The position numbers and the translations under genes are program-made. A stretch of 64,000 nucleotides of DNA from Streptomyces sp. Edi4 (GTDB lineage: Bacteria > Actinomycetota > Actinomycetes > Streptomycetales > Streptomycetaceae). The stretch is taken from positions 3,658,001 to 3,722,000 of the forward strand of contig NZ_JBEJGY010000004.1 of NCBI RefSeq assembly GCF_040253615.1. The letters run 5' to 3'. Within the stretch, counting starts at the first letter, position 1. Each line of letters opens with the position of its first letter. This document shows positions 8,657 through 17,941 of this stretch, piece after piece. The notes beneath the pieces were generated by a model. The model was given only the letters and a program-made list of their open reading frames with translations. It was not told the origin of the DNA and did no database searches.

Positions 8657-11050
8657 CTACGAAACCACCGCCGGATCAGCCGACTTCGCGACCCGTTCGC
8701 TGGTTCCGTCGTCGCCCACGGCCACGCTGCGCCGCTTGGACACGTACACCGCGCCGATGATGACGAGGATGGCGAGCGCCGCCACGATCCCTCGAACGAG
8801 CGGGTTTGCGTCGTCGCCGTAACTGAACTTGACGATGGCCGGCGCGATCAGGAGCGCGACCAGGTTCATCACCTTCAGCAGCGGGTTGATCGCGGGCCCC
8901 GCGGTGTCCTTGAAGGGGTCACCCACGGTGTCGCCGATGACGGTCGCGGCGTGGGCGTCGCTGCCCTTGCCGCCGAAGTGGCCGTCCTCGACCAACTTCT
9001 TGGCGTTGTCCCACGCGCCGCCCGAGTTCGCGAGGAACACCGCCATCAGGGTGCCGGTTCCGATCGCGCCCGCCAGATACGAGCCGAGCGCGCCGACGCC
9101 GAGCGTGAAGCCGACCGCGATGGGGGCGAGCACCGCGAGGAGGCCGGGGGTGGCCAGTTCGCGCAGCGCGTCCTTGGTGCAGATGTCGACGACGCGCCCG
9201 TACTCCGGCTGCTCGCTGTAGTCCATGATCCCGGGGTGCTCGCGGAACTGCCGCCGCACCTCGAAGACCACGGCTCCGGCCGACCGGGACACCGCGTTGA
9301 TCGCGAGCCCCGAGAAGAGGAAGACGACCGCCGCGCCCAGCATCAGGCCGACCAGGTTGTTGGGCTGTGAGATGTCCATGCTCAAGGTCAGTTCGTTCGC
9401 CTTGGCGTGGACGTCGCCGACGGCCGTGGCGATCGCGTCCTTGAAGGAGCCGTAGAGCGCCGCGGCGGCCAGCACGGCCGTGGCGATGGCGATGCCCTTG
9501 GTGATGGCCTTGGTGGTGTTGCCCACGGCGTCCAGGTCGGTGAGCACCTGGGCGCCCGCGCCCTGGACGTCGCCGGACATCTCCGCGATGCCCTGGGCGT
9601 TGTCGGACACCGGGCCGAAGGTGTCCATGGCGACGATCACGCCGACCGTGGTGAGCAGGCCGGTACCGGCGAGCGCCACCGCGAACAGCGCGAGCATGAC
9701 CGAGGTGCCGCCGAGCAGGAAGGCCCCGTACACGCCGAGACCGATCAACAGGGCGGTGTAGACGGCCGATTCGAGGCCGATGGAGATGCCGGCCAGGACG
9801 ACCGTGGCGGGGCCGGTCAGCGAGGACTTGCCGATGTCCTTGACGGGACGCCGGGTGGTCTCGGTGAAGTACCCCGTCAACTGCTGGATGAGCGCTGCCA
9901 GGACGATGCCGATGGCGACGGCGACGAGCGCGAGGATCCGCGGGTCGCCGTCGTGGGACTTGATCACCTGGTCGGTGACGCCGTTCAACTTGGCGTACGA
10001 GGACGGCAGATAGGTGTAGACCGCGATGGCCACCAGGGCGAGCGAGATCACCGCCGAGATGAAGAAGCCCCGGTTGATCGCCGACATTCCGCTGCGGTCG
10101 GCGCGCCGCGGGGCGACCGCGAAGATGCCGATCATCGCGGTGACCACGCCGATCGCCGGGACGATCAGCGGGAAGGCGAGGCCCGAGTCGCCGAACGCCG
10201 CCTTGCCGAGGATGAGCGCCGCCACCAGGGTCACGGCGTACGACTCGAACAGATCGGCCGCCATGCCGGCACAGTCGCCGACGTTGTCGCCCACGTTGTC
10301 CGCGATGGTGGCGGCGTTGCGCGGGTCGTCCTCGGGGATGCCCTGCTCGACCTTGCCGACCAGGTCGGCGCCGACGTCGGCGGCCTTGGTGAAGATGCCG
10401 CCGCCGACCCTCATGAACATCGCGATCAGCGCGGCGCCGAGCCCGAAGCCCTCAAGGACCTTGGGCGCGTCGGCCGCGTACACGAGCACGACGACGGAGG
10501 CACCGAGCAGGCCGAGGCCCACCGTGAACATGCCGACGACGCCGCCCGTACGGAAAGCGATCTTCATGGCCTTGTGGGAAACCGAGGTGAGATCCCTTTC
10601 AGGTTCGCCTTCCGCAGGAGTCGCCTCTCGGGCGGCCGCCGCGACGCGCACATTCGCGCGCACGGCCAGACGCATCCCGATGTATCCCGTCGTCGCCGAG
10701 AAGACGGCGCCGATCAGGAAGAACACGGAACGGCCCGCACGCTGCGACCAGTTGTCGGCCGGCAGCAGGAACAGCAGGAAGAACACCACGACGGCGAAGA
10801 CGCCGAGGGTGCGCAACTGCCGGGTCAGATAGGCATTCGCGCCTTCCTGCACGGCTGCCGCGATCTTCTTCATCGCTTGGGTGCCCTCGCCGGCCGCGAG
10901 GACCTGGCGTACGAGCAATTGCGCGACGATCAGGGCCGCGATCGCGACCGCCGCGATGACGATCACGATCGTCCGGTTGCCGTCGGTCAGTACCGCGGCG
11001 GCCAGGGATGTGGGGTGGTCGAGTTCCGTTGGGTTGAAGAGCCCCGCCAT
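8657..11050 (-). CDS. hppA: Membrane-bound proton-translocating pyrophosphatase, K+-independent type
   Basis: Integral membrane enzyme coupling PPi hydrolysis to H+ export; 797 aa with about 16 hydrophobic segments. The substrate signature is clear (VGADLVGKVEQGIPEDD, then NVGDNVGDCAGMAADLFESY), as is the C-terminal SGGAWDNAKKLVEDG and GDTVGDPFKDTAGP. The family's K+-dependence determinant reads GNTTKAITKG (about residue 510), with Lys where K+-dependent enzymes have Ala, so this should be the K+-independent H+ pump. The ATG at 11050 has a perfect AAGGAGG Shine-Dalgarno. Confidence 0.96.
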   Translation of the reverse strand: MAGLFNPTELDHPTSLAAAVLTDGNRTIVIVIAAVAIAALIVAQLLVRQVLAAGEGTQAMKKIAAAVQEGANAYLTRQLRTLGVFAVVVFFLLFLLPADNWSQRAGRSVFFLIGAVFSATTGYIGMRLAVRANVRVAAAAREATPAEGEPERDLTSVSHKAMKIAFRTGGVVGMFTVGLGLLGASVVVLVYAADAPKVLEGFGLGAALIAMFMRVGGGIFTKAADVGADLVGKVEQGIPEDDPRNAATIADNVGDNVGDCAGMAADLFESYAVTLVAALILGKAAFGDSGLAFPLIVPAIGVVTAMIGIFAVAPRRADRSGMSAINRGFFISAVISLALVAIAVYTYLPSSYAKLNGVTDQVIKSHDGDPRILALVAVAIGIVLAALIQQLTGYFTETTRRPVKDIGKSSLTGPATVVLAGISIGLESAVYTALLIGLGVYGAFLLGGTSVMLALFAVALAGTGLLTTVGVIVAMDTFGPVSDNAQGIAEMSGDVQGAGAQVLTDLDAVGNTTKAITKGIAIATAVLAAAALYGSFKDAIATAVGDVHAKANELTLSMDISQPNNLVGLMLGAAVVFLFSGLAINAVSRSAGAVVFEVRRQFREHPGIMDYSEQPEYGRVVDICTKDALRELATPGLLAVLAPIAVGFTLGVGALGSYLAGAIGTGTLMAVFLANSGGAWDNAKKLVEDGHFGGKGSDAHAATVIGDTVGDPFKDTAGPAINPLLKVMNLVALLIAPAIVKFSYGDDANPLVRGIVAALAILVIIGAVYVSKRRSVAVGDDGTSERVAKSADPAVVS

Positions 11051-11272
11051 TCGTCCTCCTTGACGCTCAGAGCTCAAGATGTGGACGGATTGTAGGTAGC
11101 GGAACACGATCAAAACAGGGCGCCGCAAATGGAATTGACCTTCTTCGGCCCACCAGAGAGAGATCCGGTCACGAAAGTGCCCCCGAAAGCGGTAATGGGG
11201 CAAAAGCATTGACGCTTGATCGGTGATCTAGGAAACGTCCGGCGGACGGGCCGGAAATCTGGCTCAAGACAT

Positions 11273-11297
11273 GAAAAAGGCCCTGCTCAGCAGGGCC
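11273..11297 (-). terminator. Rho-independent terminator after the anti-sigma-like gene
   Basis: On the minus strand GGCCCTGC-TGA-GCAGGGCC (arms 11290-11297 and 11279-11286) is followed by TTTTT. It ends the bldG-linked transcript before the hppA promoter region. Confidence 0.85.
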
Positions 11298-11320
11298 AGT
11301 CCCGTCGCATAAAAAGGTAA

Positions 11321-11767
11321 TCAGGGAAGCACCTCGGACGGTGTGGTGGGCCAGCTCATGCGAATGACACCCCCCGCGTCGCCGGAGACGACTTCCACGT
11401 CGTCCACAAGCCCGCTGATGACAGCTAGGCCCATTTCGTCCTCCGCGCCGTCGTCGAGTTCGTCGTCGGGCGCCGGACCGCGCACGCCCGGCACCGCCGC
11501 CGCACCGCCGCCCGAGCCCGGCACGCCGTCGCCGACCTCGATGGAGAACAGCTTCTCCTCCTCGATCAGGACGACGTGGACGGGGGCGTCGATGCCGTGC
11601 GCGCGGTGCAGCCCGACAGCGCGGCTACACGCCTCGCCCACGGCGAGTCTGACCTCGTCGAGCACTGCCTCATCGACTCCGGCCCGGCGCGCCACGGCGG
11701 CCGCCACCAGACGGGCCGTCCTGACGTGTTCGGGCTGGGCACTGAAACGGAGTTCAACGGTGGCCAT
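11321..11767 (-). CDS. RsbW/SpoIIAB-like anti-sigma factor (GHKL ATPase fold), bldG partner
   Basis: 148 aa, HATPase_c_2 type. EVRLAVGEACSRAV matches the N-box helix (ExxxNA variant) and SIEVGDGVPGSGGG sits where the ATP-lid Asp-Gly motif lies. It lies immediately downstream of bldG with the same orientation and ends in a strong terminator. In S. coelicolor the equivalent gene is co-transcribed with bldG and acts as an anti-sigma factor in the partner-switching circuit. The ATG at 11767 has GAGGGGGATCACC upstream. A Gly/Ala/Pro-rich insertion at about residues 80-95 looks disordered. Confidence 0.85.
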   Translation of the reverse strand: MATVELRFSAQPEHVRTARLVAAAVARRAGVDEAVLDEVRLAVGEACSRAVGLHRAHGIDAPVHVVLIEEEKLFSIEVGDGVPGSGGGAAAVPGVRGPAPDDELDDGAEDEMGLAVISGLVDDVEVVSGDAGGVIRMSWPTTPSEVLP

Positions 11768-11871
11768 GGTGATCCCCCTCGAACGTACGGGCATACCTCT
11801 CAGGGGCCCCGGGCCATATCGCCGCCCGGCGCCCCTGTCCTTCCTCCGGAGCCGTCCAGGGACGGCTGCCG

Positions 11872-12225
11872 TCAGTCGGTCGCGTTGACGGCCTCGTCGA
11901 CCGAGCCGTGGATCGGGAACACCTTGGTGAGCCCCGTGATCCGGAAGATCTTCAAAATGCGCTCCTGGTTGCAGACCAGGCGCAGCGAGCCCTCATGCGC
12001 GCGCACGCGCTTGAGCCCGCCCACCAGGACACCCAGGCCCGTGGAGTCGAGGAAGTCCACGCCCTCCATGTCGACGACCAGGTGGTAGCTGCCGTCGTTC
12101 ACCAACTCGACCAACTGCTCGCGCAGCTTGGGCGCGGTATACACATCAATCTCGCCACCGACCTCGACGACCGTACGGTCGCCACCAGGTCCGGACACAT
12201 TGCGAGTCGACAGGGACAGGTCCAC
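11872..12225 (-). CDS. bldG: Anti-anti-sigma factor BldG (STAS domain)
   Basis: 117 aa STAS-domain protein required for aerial mycelium and antibiotic production in Streptomyces. It is controlled by phosphorylation of the Ser in DFLDSTGLGVLVGGL, which is Ser61 here; the S. coelicolor protein is about 4 residues shorter at the N-terminal loop. Start GTG 12225 has GGAGGATCC immediately upstream. The downstream kinase/anti-sigma gene begins 104 bp after this stop. No notable deviations from the family. Confidence 0.96.
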   Translation of the reverse strand: MDLSLSTRNVSGPGGDRTVVEVGGEIDVYTAPKLREQLVELVNDGSYHLVVDMEGVDFLDSTGLGVLVGGLKRVRAHEGSLRLVCNQERILKIFRITGLTKVFPIHGSVDEAVNATD

Positions 12226-12304
12226 GGATCCTCCAGCACCTTGCTATCGAGCGGCCGCCCCCTGTGTCTCCCCGGCGGAGCCAGAGAACGGATCGCCAGC
12301 CGCG

Positions 12305-14857
12305 ATGGCATTCAATCACTTACCGGCAGCCATGCACGACGCCTTGGGACCATTGTCCGCTACGCCAGTGACACACTCGGTGCCGATGGCCAGGAATCAC
12401 CGCCCCAGAACACCCGCCGACAGCACGGGTGAACGACCCGACCCCGGCACGGTCCTCGACCGGCTCGCCACCGGGGCAGGCCGGGCTGCGCGCATCACTC
12501 ATACGGAGCACCTGCCCCCGCGAGCGGGACGTCATGCAGTGTGGCCGCACCTGATCCGCCCGGAGGTGATCAGCGCCATCCAGGACGCCGGCATCGCGCA
12601 CCCCTGGGCCCACCAGGCCGCCGCCGCCGAGCACGCCCTGAACGGCGAGTCGGTGGTGATCGCCACCGGTACCGCGTCCGGCAAGTCGCTCGCCTATCTG
12701 GCCCCCGTCCTCAGCACGCTCCTGGACGGCTCCGAGGCTCCGAACGGCCGCGGCGCGACCGCGCTCTACCTCGCCCCCACCAAGGCCCTCGCGGCCGATC
12801 AGCGCCGCTCGGTGAAGGCCCTCGCGGCCCCCCTGGGCAACGCGATCCGGCCCGCCGTGTACGACGGCGACACTCCGGTCGAGGAACGCGAGTGGGTGCG
12901 GCAGTACGCCAACTACGTCCTCACCAATCCGGACATGCTGCACCTGGGCATCCTGCCCTCCCACCCCAGGTGGGCCTCCTTCCTGCGCGCCCTGCGCTAT
13001 GTCGTCATCGACGAGTGCCACACCTACCGCGGCGTCTTCGGCTCCCACGTCGCCCAGGTACTTCGCCGTCTGCGCCGTCTGTGCGCCCGCTACGGCTCCG
13101 AGCCCGTCTTCCTGCTCGCCTCGGCCACGGCGGCCGAGCCCGCCGTCACCGCGGGCCGCCTGACCGGGCTGCCCGTCGTGGAGGTCGCCGACGACGCCTC
13201 GCCGCGCGGTGAGCTGGTCTTCGCCCTGTGGGAGCCGCCCCTCACCGAGCTGCCCGGCGAGAAGGGCGCGCCGGTGCGCCGCACGGCGATTGCCGAGACC
13301 GCCGACCTCCTCACCGACCTCGCCGTGCAGGGGGTGCGCACGGTCGCCTTCGTCCGCTCCCGGCGCGGCGCGGAACTCATCTCGGTCATCGCCCAGGAGC
13401 GCCTGCACGAGGTGGACCGCACCCTCGCCCGGCGTGTCGCCGCCTACCGGGGCGGCTACCTGCCCGAGGAACGGCGCGCCCTCGAACAGGCCCTGCACTC
13501 CGGCGAGCTCCTTGGCCTGGCCGCCACCACCGCCCTGGAACTCGGCATCGACGTCTCGGGCCTCGACGCCGTCCTGATCGCGGGCTACCCGGGGACCCGG
13601 GCCTCCCTGTGGCAGCAGGCGGGCCGGGCCGGCCGCTCGGGTCAGGGTGCGCTCGCTGTCCTGATCGCCCGTGACGACCCGCTGGACACCTACCTCGTCC
13701 ACCACCCCGAAGCGCTGTTCCAGCAGCCCGTCGAGGCCACCGTGCTGGACCCCGACAACCCCTATGTGCTGGCTCCCCATCTGTGCGCCGCGGCGGCCGA
13801 GATCCCGCTCACCGAGGCCGACCTGGAGCTCTTCGGCCCGGCGAGCCCGGGGCTCATGCCGCAGCTGGAACGGGCCGGGCTGCTGCGGCGCCGCAGCAGC
13901 GGATGGTTCTGGACCCGCCGCGAGCGGGCCGCCGACCTCACCGACATCCGGGGCGGCGGCGGCCGCCCGGTCCAGGTCGTCGAGGCCTCGACGGGACGGC
14001 TGCTCGGCACGGTCGACGCGTCCGCCGCCCACACCGCCGTCCACGACGGCGCCGTCCACCTGCACCAGGGCCGTACGTACCTGGTGCGGCACCTGGACCT
14101 GGAGGACTCCGCCGCCCTCGTCGAGGAGGCGAGCCCGCCCTATTCGACCGTCGCCAGGGACACCACCTCCATCTCCGTCCTCACCACCGACACCGAGATC
14201 CCATGGGGAGCCGGCCGCCTCTGCTACGGCTCCGTCGAGGTCACCAACCAGGTCGTCTCCTTTCTGCGCCGCAAACTCATCACCGGCGAGGTGCTTGGCG
14301 AGACCAAACTCGACCTGCCGCCCCGCACCCTGCGCACCCGGGCCGTGTGGTGGACGGTCACCGAGGACCAGCTCGACGCCGCCCGCGTCGGCCCGGAGAT
14401 CCTTGGCGGCGCCCTGCACGCCGCCGAGCACGCCTCCATCGGGATGCTTCCGCTCTTCGCCACCTGCGACCGCTGGGACATCGGCGGCGTCTCCATCCCG
14501 CTGCACCCGGACACCCTGCTGCCGACGGTCTTCGTGTACGACGGCAACCCCGGTGGCGCCGGATTCGCCGAACGTGCCTTCCACACCGCCGCGCGCTGGC
14601 TGACCGCGACCCGCGAGGCGATCGCGTCCTGCGAGTGCGAGTCCGGCTGCCCGTCCTGCATCCAGTCGCCCAAGTGCGGCAACGGCAACGATCCCCTGCA
14701 CAAGCGCGGCGCGGTCCGCCTCCTCACGGAGCTGCTACGGGGAGCCCCGGCGGACCCGGACCCCGACCCGAGGCCGACCGCGGCTGCGATACGGCCCCCG
14801 GCCCCGCCGGAATCCGAGGACCCGGCTCGGCCAGGGGCGGCCCGGCCCGGGACCTGA
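12305..14857 (+). CDS. DEAD/DEAH helicase with C-terminal DUF1998 Cys4 domain (YprA/MrfA family)
   Basis: 850 aa SF2 helicase. Domain 1 has IATGTASGKSLAYLAP (motif I), LAPTKALAADQ (Ia), VIDECHTYRGVFGSH (II, DEcH) and LASATAAEP (III). Domain 2 has VRTVAFVRSRRGAE, TALELGIDVSGLD and QQAGRAGRSGQG. The C-terminal region ends in four cysteines arranged CESGCPSC and PKCGNGN, the zinc-binding DUF1998 pattern. The B. subtilis relative MrfA repairs mitomycin damage, so a DNA-repair role is likely but inferred. The ATG at 12305 (MAFNHLPAAM) is chosen because upstream codons overlap bldG. Confidence 0.92.
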   Translation: MAFNHLPAAMHDALGPLSATPVTHSVPMARNHRPRTPADSTGERPDPGTVLDRLATGAGRAARITHTEHLPPRAGRHAVWPHLIRPEVISAIQDAGIAHPWAHQAAAAEHALNGESVVIATGTASGKSLAYLAPVLSTLLDGSEAPNGRGATALYLAPTKALAADQRRSVKALAAPLGNAIRPAVYDGDTPVEEREWVRQYANYVLTNPDMLHLGILPSHPRWASFLRALRYVVIDECHTYRGVFGSHVAQVLRRLRRLCARYGSEPVFLLASATAAEPAVTAGRLTGLPVVEVADDASPRGELVFALWEPPLTELPGEKGAPVRRTAIAETADLLTDLAVQGVRTVAFVRSRRGAELISVIAQERLHEVDRTLARRVAAYRGGYLPEERRALEQALHSGELLGLAATTALELGIDVSGLDAVLIAGYPGTRASLWQQAGRAGRSGQGALAVLIARDDPLDTYLVHHPEALFQQPVEATVLDPDNPYVLAPHLCAAAAEIPLTEADLELFGPASPGLMPQLERAGLLRRRSSGWFWTRRERAADLTDIRGGGGRPVQVVEASTGRLLGTVDASAAHTAVHDGAVHLHQGRTYLVRHLDLEDSAALVEEASPPYSTVARDTTSISVLTTDTEIPWGAGRLCYGSVEVTNQVVSFLRRKLITGEVLGETKLDLPPRTLRTRAVWWTVTEDQLDAARVGPEILGGALHAAEHASIGMLPLFATCDRWDIGGVSIPLHPDTLLPTVFVYDGNPGGAGFAERAFHTAARWLTATREAIASCECESGCPSCIQSPKCGNGNDPLHKRGAVRLLTELLRGAPADPDPDPRPTAAAIRPPAPPESEDPARPGAARPGT

Positions 14858-15356
14858 CGCTGGGCGCGTACGGCCCGAACCTCGCCCGCACCCGTACGTC
14901 CGCGATCTCCCCGAGGATCGTGCACCGCACCAGCTCCGCGCCCTGAGCCCTGGCCACCTCGACGGCCTTGACGCACGCGTCCGGTGACCCCCACCGGGCC
15001 TGGTCGGCCGCCGCGAGCGCGGCCAGGTCGGCGGCCCCGCCGGCCCGGTGCCGCGCGGCCACGGCCTGGCCCAGGTACAGCACGGCCGCGAACACGGCGC
15101 CCATCGTGGCGGCCGTGAGCGCCACCCACACGGTGGCGGAGCCCCGGTCGCCGCCATTAAGGCGCGGCGTGGGCGGGTCGTCGGGCCTACCGCGCGGCGT
15201 GCGGTGCTCGTCAGACCTACCGTGCGGCGTGCGCTGGTCGTCGCACCCACCGTCCGTCGTGCGCCGGTCGACGTGGGGCCGTATCCGGCGCCCCCACGCG
15301 GGCCACGCCCTGGACCCCTCCCGTCGCACCACGAAGTCCCGCACCCGTTCGTTCAT
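14724..15356 (-). CDS. TadE/TadG-like pilus-assembly protein (Rv3654c-type)
   Basis: 210 aa. A basic, Arg/Asp-rich head of about 70 residues precedes the characteristic DRGSATVWVALTAATMGAVF segment, whose hydrophobic helix anchors pseudopilin-like subunits. AARHRAGGAADLAALAAAD follows, as in Tad-locus Rv3654c-like proteins. Last gene of the operon; its start overlaps the tadE stop by 4 bp (ATGA). Its last 134 bp overlap the convergent helicase gene end, and the corresponding 44 residues are Pro/Gly-rich. Confidence 0.8.
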   Translation of the reverse strand: MNERVRDFVVRREGSRAWPAWGRRIRPHVDRRTTDGGCDDQRTPHGRSDEHRTPRGRPDDPPTPRLNGGDRGSATVWVALTAATMGAVFAAVLYLGQAVAARHRAGGAADLAALAAADQARWGSPDACVKAVEVARAQGAELVRCTILGEIADVRVRARFGPYAPSVRSRAGPPLAEPGPRIPAGPGAVSQPRSASGRGPGPPGLPVAAP

Positions 15357-15742
15357 GGCGTCACCCCCGCCGCGTCCTCGGCCAGCGCGGCCGCCTCGGC
15401 GCTCAGCGTCAGGGCCAGGCGGCGCGGCCCGGGCGTGGCGGACTCCACCCGGACCCGCCACATCTCCCCCGTGCGCCGCACGGTGACCGTGGCCCCCTTG
15501 GGCGCGGCCTCCCGAGCCGCCGCCACCGCGACGGCCTCCGGTTCGGAGCGGGCCACCGAGCGGGCTCCGGCCCGGGCCGCGTCCACGCAGCGGATCTCGG
15601 ACGAGGCCGCGGTCAGCGCCCACAACAGGGCCAGGGCGAACCCCACGAGGGCCGGAATCGCCACGGCCGTCTCGGCCGTCACGAACCCCCGGTCACCCCA
15701 AGGGCGCGCACCGGTCGCGCCCCTGGGCTCAGAACTGCACAT
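15353..15742 (-). CDS. TadE-like minor pseudopilin
   Basis: 129 aa. A short basic head is followed by the TadE signature RGFVTAETAVAIPALVGFAL, with the conserved Glu, then a hydrophobic helix and an extracytoplasmic domain. Gene start overlaps the flp stop by 14 bp and gene end overlaps the next start by 4 bp, so translation is probably coupled. Expected to be cleaved and assembled in the cell envelope with Flp. The only function implied is Tad-pilus assembly. Confidence 0.85.
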   Translation of the reverse strand: MCSSEPRGATGARPWGDRGFVTAETAVAIPALVGFALALLWALTAASSEIRCVDAARAGARSVARSEPEAVAVAAAREAAPKGATVTVRRTGEMWRVRVESATPGPRRLALTLSAEAAALAEDAAGVTP

Positions 15743-16055
15743 CGAGTGCCTTGGTGATCAGCTGGGTGAGCGCCGTCACGACGCCGTCGCTGGTGACGAT
15801 CTTGTAGAGGATCGCCGCGAAGGCGCACGCCGCGATGGTGCCCACGGCGTACTCGGAGGTCGTCATCCCGCTGTCGTCACGCATCCGGCGCCTCAGCGCG
15901 AGCGCCAGCGCCGGCCGCCGGCACCGCGCGGGGCGCTCCGAGGGGTTCATGAGGTCCGCGCGGTCCGCGTGGTTCGCGTTCGCGTGGTCCGCGTGGTTCG
16001 CGTTCGCGTGGTTCGCGTTCGCGTAGTTCACGTGGCGGTTCGAGATCGCGTTCAT
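15729..16055 (-). CDS. Flp pilin-like subunit (DUF4244) with an Asn-Ala-Asn-His repeat leader
   Basis: 108 aa. The pilin core is RDDSGMTTSEYAVGTIAACA with the conserved Glu and a hydrophobic helix, ending LITKALDVQF. Ahead of it is an unusual leader rich in Asn, Ala and His (NYANANHANANHADHANAN), encoded by tandem 12-18 bp repeats at 15958-16030. The ATG at 16055 has GGAG 11 nt upstream. An ATG at 15950, just after the repeats, would give a normal short leader but has no clear Shine-Dalgarno. Fifth gene of the operon, counting the split tadA as one. Confidence 0.8.
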   Translation of the reverse strand: MNAISNRHVNYANANHANANHADHANANHADRADLMNPSERPARCRRPALALALRRRMRDDSGMTTSEYAVGTIAACAFAAILYKIVTSDGVVTALTQLITKALDVQF

Positions 16056-16205
16056 GGCGTCCAACTCCAGTCCTGTGTATGGCTGTTGACTGATGGTTGT
16101 TGAGTGACAGATGGACATGCGACGCAGTCGCGTGTGGACGTTGACGTAATTGGTGAATTCATTGCGTGGCTCGGCCGGGCCCGGGCCGGTCGCGCATCCG
16201 GGGTC

Positions 16206-17009
16206 TCACCGCCTGAGCAGCCCGCCCGCGAGGCCGATCACGACCGGTGCGACGCCCGCCGCGAGGAAGGCCGGCAGGAAGCAGAGGCCCAGCGGGCCGG
16301 TGATGAGTACGCCCGCGCGTCGGGCCCGCGCCGAGGCGTCCCTCATCCGCTCGGCCCGGCAACGCTCCGCGACCCGTGCGACGGGGCCTGCCGCGGGCGC
16401 CCCCGAGGAGGCCGCCCGCTCCAGACAGCGGGCCAGTTCGGCCGCGCCCGGTATCGCGCCGAGCCTTCCCCATGCCTCGCCGGGCTCACCGCCCATCCGC
16501 AGTTCGGCGGCGACCTGGCCGAGCCGGGTTCCGACGGGTCCCTCCAGGCACGCTCCGACCGCCCCCGCCGCCTCACGCGGGCCGCCCCCGGCGGCCAGAC
16601 ACGCGGCCAACAGGTCGGCCGCGAGCGGCAGTTCCCGGGCCACCCCGGAAGCGGAAGCGGACGCCTCGGCCCCCGTTCCGGGCACCCGGCGCCGACGCCC
16701 CCACACCCAGGCTCCGTACGCCGCCGCCAGGCCGGCCAGGAACCCCGCGACCCCGCCGACCAGCACGTAGCCCGCCGCGAGCGCCCCCAGTGGCGCTCCC
16801 GCGCGCTTGGCGCACGCCGTCCACGCCGGCTTCCAGATCCTTCGCGGAGGCGGCGCCAGCGCCTCCAGGGCCAGGAGCGCCGCCACTCGCCGCCGCATCC
16901 CGCGCTCCTGCCGGCGCCCGGCCACCGCCAGGACCGTCCACAGCGCGAGGGCGACCACCCCCAGCACTGCCCCCAGCCTGTGGAAAACCTCCGCTCCCAC
17001 CGGGTTCAC
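16206..17009 (-). CDS. tadC: TadC-like type II/Flp secretion membrane protein
   Basis: About 267 aa, T2SSF fold. A hydrophobic segment near the start (LGAVLGVVALALWTVLAV), a central pair of helices and a C-terminal one (GPLGLCFLPAFLAAGVAP) surround a cytoplasmic helical domain (RELPLAADLLAACLAAGGG). Start GTG 17009 overlaps the tadB stop by 4 bp (GTGA). It forms the inner-membrane platform with TadB. About 150 bp of intergenic sequence, perhaps with its own promoter, separates it from flp. Confidence 0.85.
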   Translation of the reverse strand: MNPVGAEVFHRLGAVLGVVALALWTVLAVAGRRQERGMRRRVAALLALEALAPPPRRIWKPAWTACAKRAGAPLGALAAGYVLVGGVAGFLAGLAAAYGAWVWGRRRRVPGTGAEASASASGVARELPLAADLLAACLAAGGGPREAAGAVGACLEGPVGTRLGQVAAELRMGGEPGEAWGRLGAIPGAAELARCLERAASSGAPAAGPVARVAERCRAERMRDASARARRAGVLITGPLGLCFLPAFLAAGVAPVVIGLAGGLLRR

Positions 17010-17941
17010 CGGCCCTCCCCCGCCCGTACGATCCGCGCCGCCCACCACACGCCGGCGGCCTCGAGGACCCCGGCCACCATCAGGCACCCGAACCCCGCCG
17101 GGCTGTGCAGCAGCACCCGCAACGGACTCGCCCCCATCGCCGTACCGAGCACGATGCCGAGCGCCGGCAGGACCGCGAGCAGCAGCACGGTGGTGCGGGC
17201 CCCGGCCAACTCGGCGCGCAGCGACTCCTGTTGTTCCCGTTCCGAGCGCAGCGCGCTCTCCAGACGCTCAAGGCCGGACGCGAGGCCCGCCCCGCCGTCC
17301 ACCGCGACCTGCCAGCACGCCGCGACCGCGGCCAGGCCTTCCGCGCCCGGTTCCCGCGCCGCCGCGCGCAACGCCGCCGGCACGTCTCCGCCGAACCGCG
17401 CGGCCGCCACCACCGGAGCCGCCGCCGCGCCCAGCGCCGCCGTGGCCCGCGCCGCGACGGCCAGTGCCTGCCCGGGCTGCCGGCCCGCCCGCAGCTCTCC
17501 CGCGACGGCGGCGCACCAGGTGATCACCTCGTCCGCCCGCCGCGCACAGGCCCGCTCGCGCTCCCTGGCCCGCAGCCGCTTCCCCACGAAGGGCACCGCG
17601 AGCGCGGCCACCACCAGCGGCAGCACCGAGCCGCCCAGGAGGGCGATCACGAGCCCCAGCGGCAGGCACAGCCACTCCAGGCGCCAGCGCTCCCCCTCCC
17701 GCGCCTTCTCCAGCCGGCGCCCCAAGGGTGACGCCCGGAAAGCCACCCCCGCCCCGCCATCGCTCGCGGCGCCGGTTCCCGCCGCCGCTCCTGCCGTCAC
17801 TGCGCCTCCCACGCCCATGCCCGCGCCCGCGAACATCAGCCGGGCCCGTCGCATCCCCTGATCCCGGCCGGCCCACATCCACGCGGCCGCTCCGGCGCAC
17901 ATCGCCGCCCACGCGGGCAGACCCATCCGAAGATCCGTCAT
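17006..17941 (-). CDS. tadB: TadB-like type II/Flp secretion membrane protein
   Basis: 311 aa T2SSF-domain platform protein. N-terminal membrane segments are followed by the cytoplasmic helical domain (VITWCAAVAGELRAGRQPGQA, GDVPAALRAAAREPGAEGL) and two C-terminal helices (TTVLLLAVLPALGIVLGTAM; AGFGCLMVAGVLEAAGVWW). The start overlaps the tadA stop by 4 bp (ATGA). Because tadA is split upstream, transcription of this gene now depends on read-through from, or a promoter within, the integrated element or the tadA remnant. Confidence 0.87.
   Translation of the reverse strand: MTDLRMGLPAWAAMCAGAAAWMWAGRDQGMRRARLMFAGAGMGVGGAVTAGAAAGTGAASDGGAGVAFRASPLGRRLEKAREGERWRLEWLCLPLGLVIALLGGSVLPLVVAALAVPFVGKRLRARERERACARRADEVITWCAAVAGELRAGRQPGQALAVAARATAALGAAAAPVVAAARFGGDVPAALRAAAREPGAEGLAAVAACWQVAVDGGAGLASGLERLESALRSEREQQESLRAELAGARTTVLLLAVLPALGIVLGTAMGASPLRVLLHSPAGFGCLMVAGVLEAAGVWWAARIVRAGEGR

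Noticed and set aside
12320..14701. 793-codon open frame on the minus strand opposite the helicase gene
   Set aside because: Gly/Ala/Arg/Val-rich translation with no motifs, lying antisense to a complete SF2 helicase; a high-GC frame shadow.
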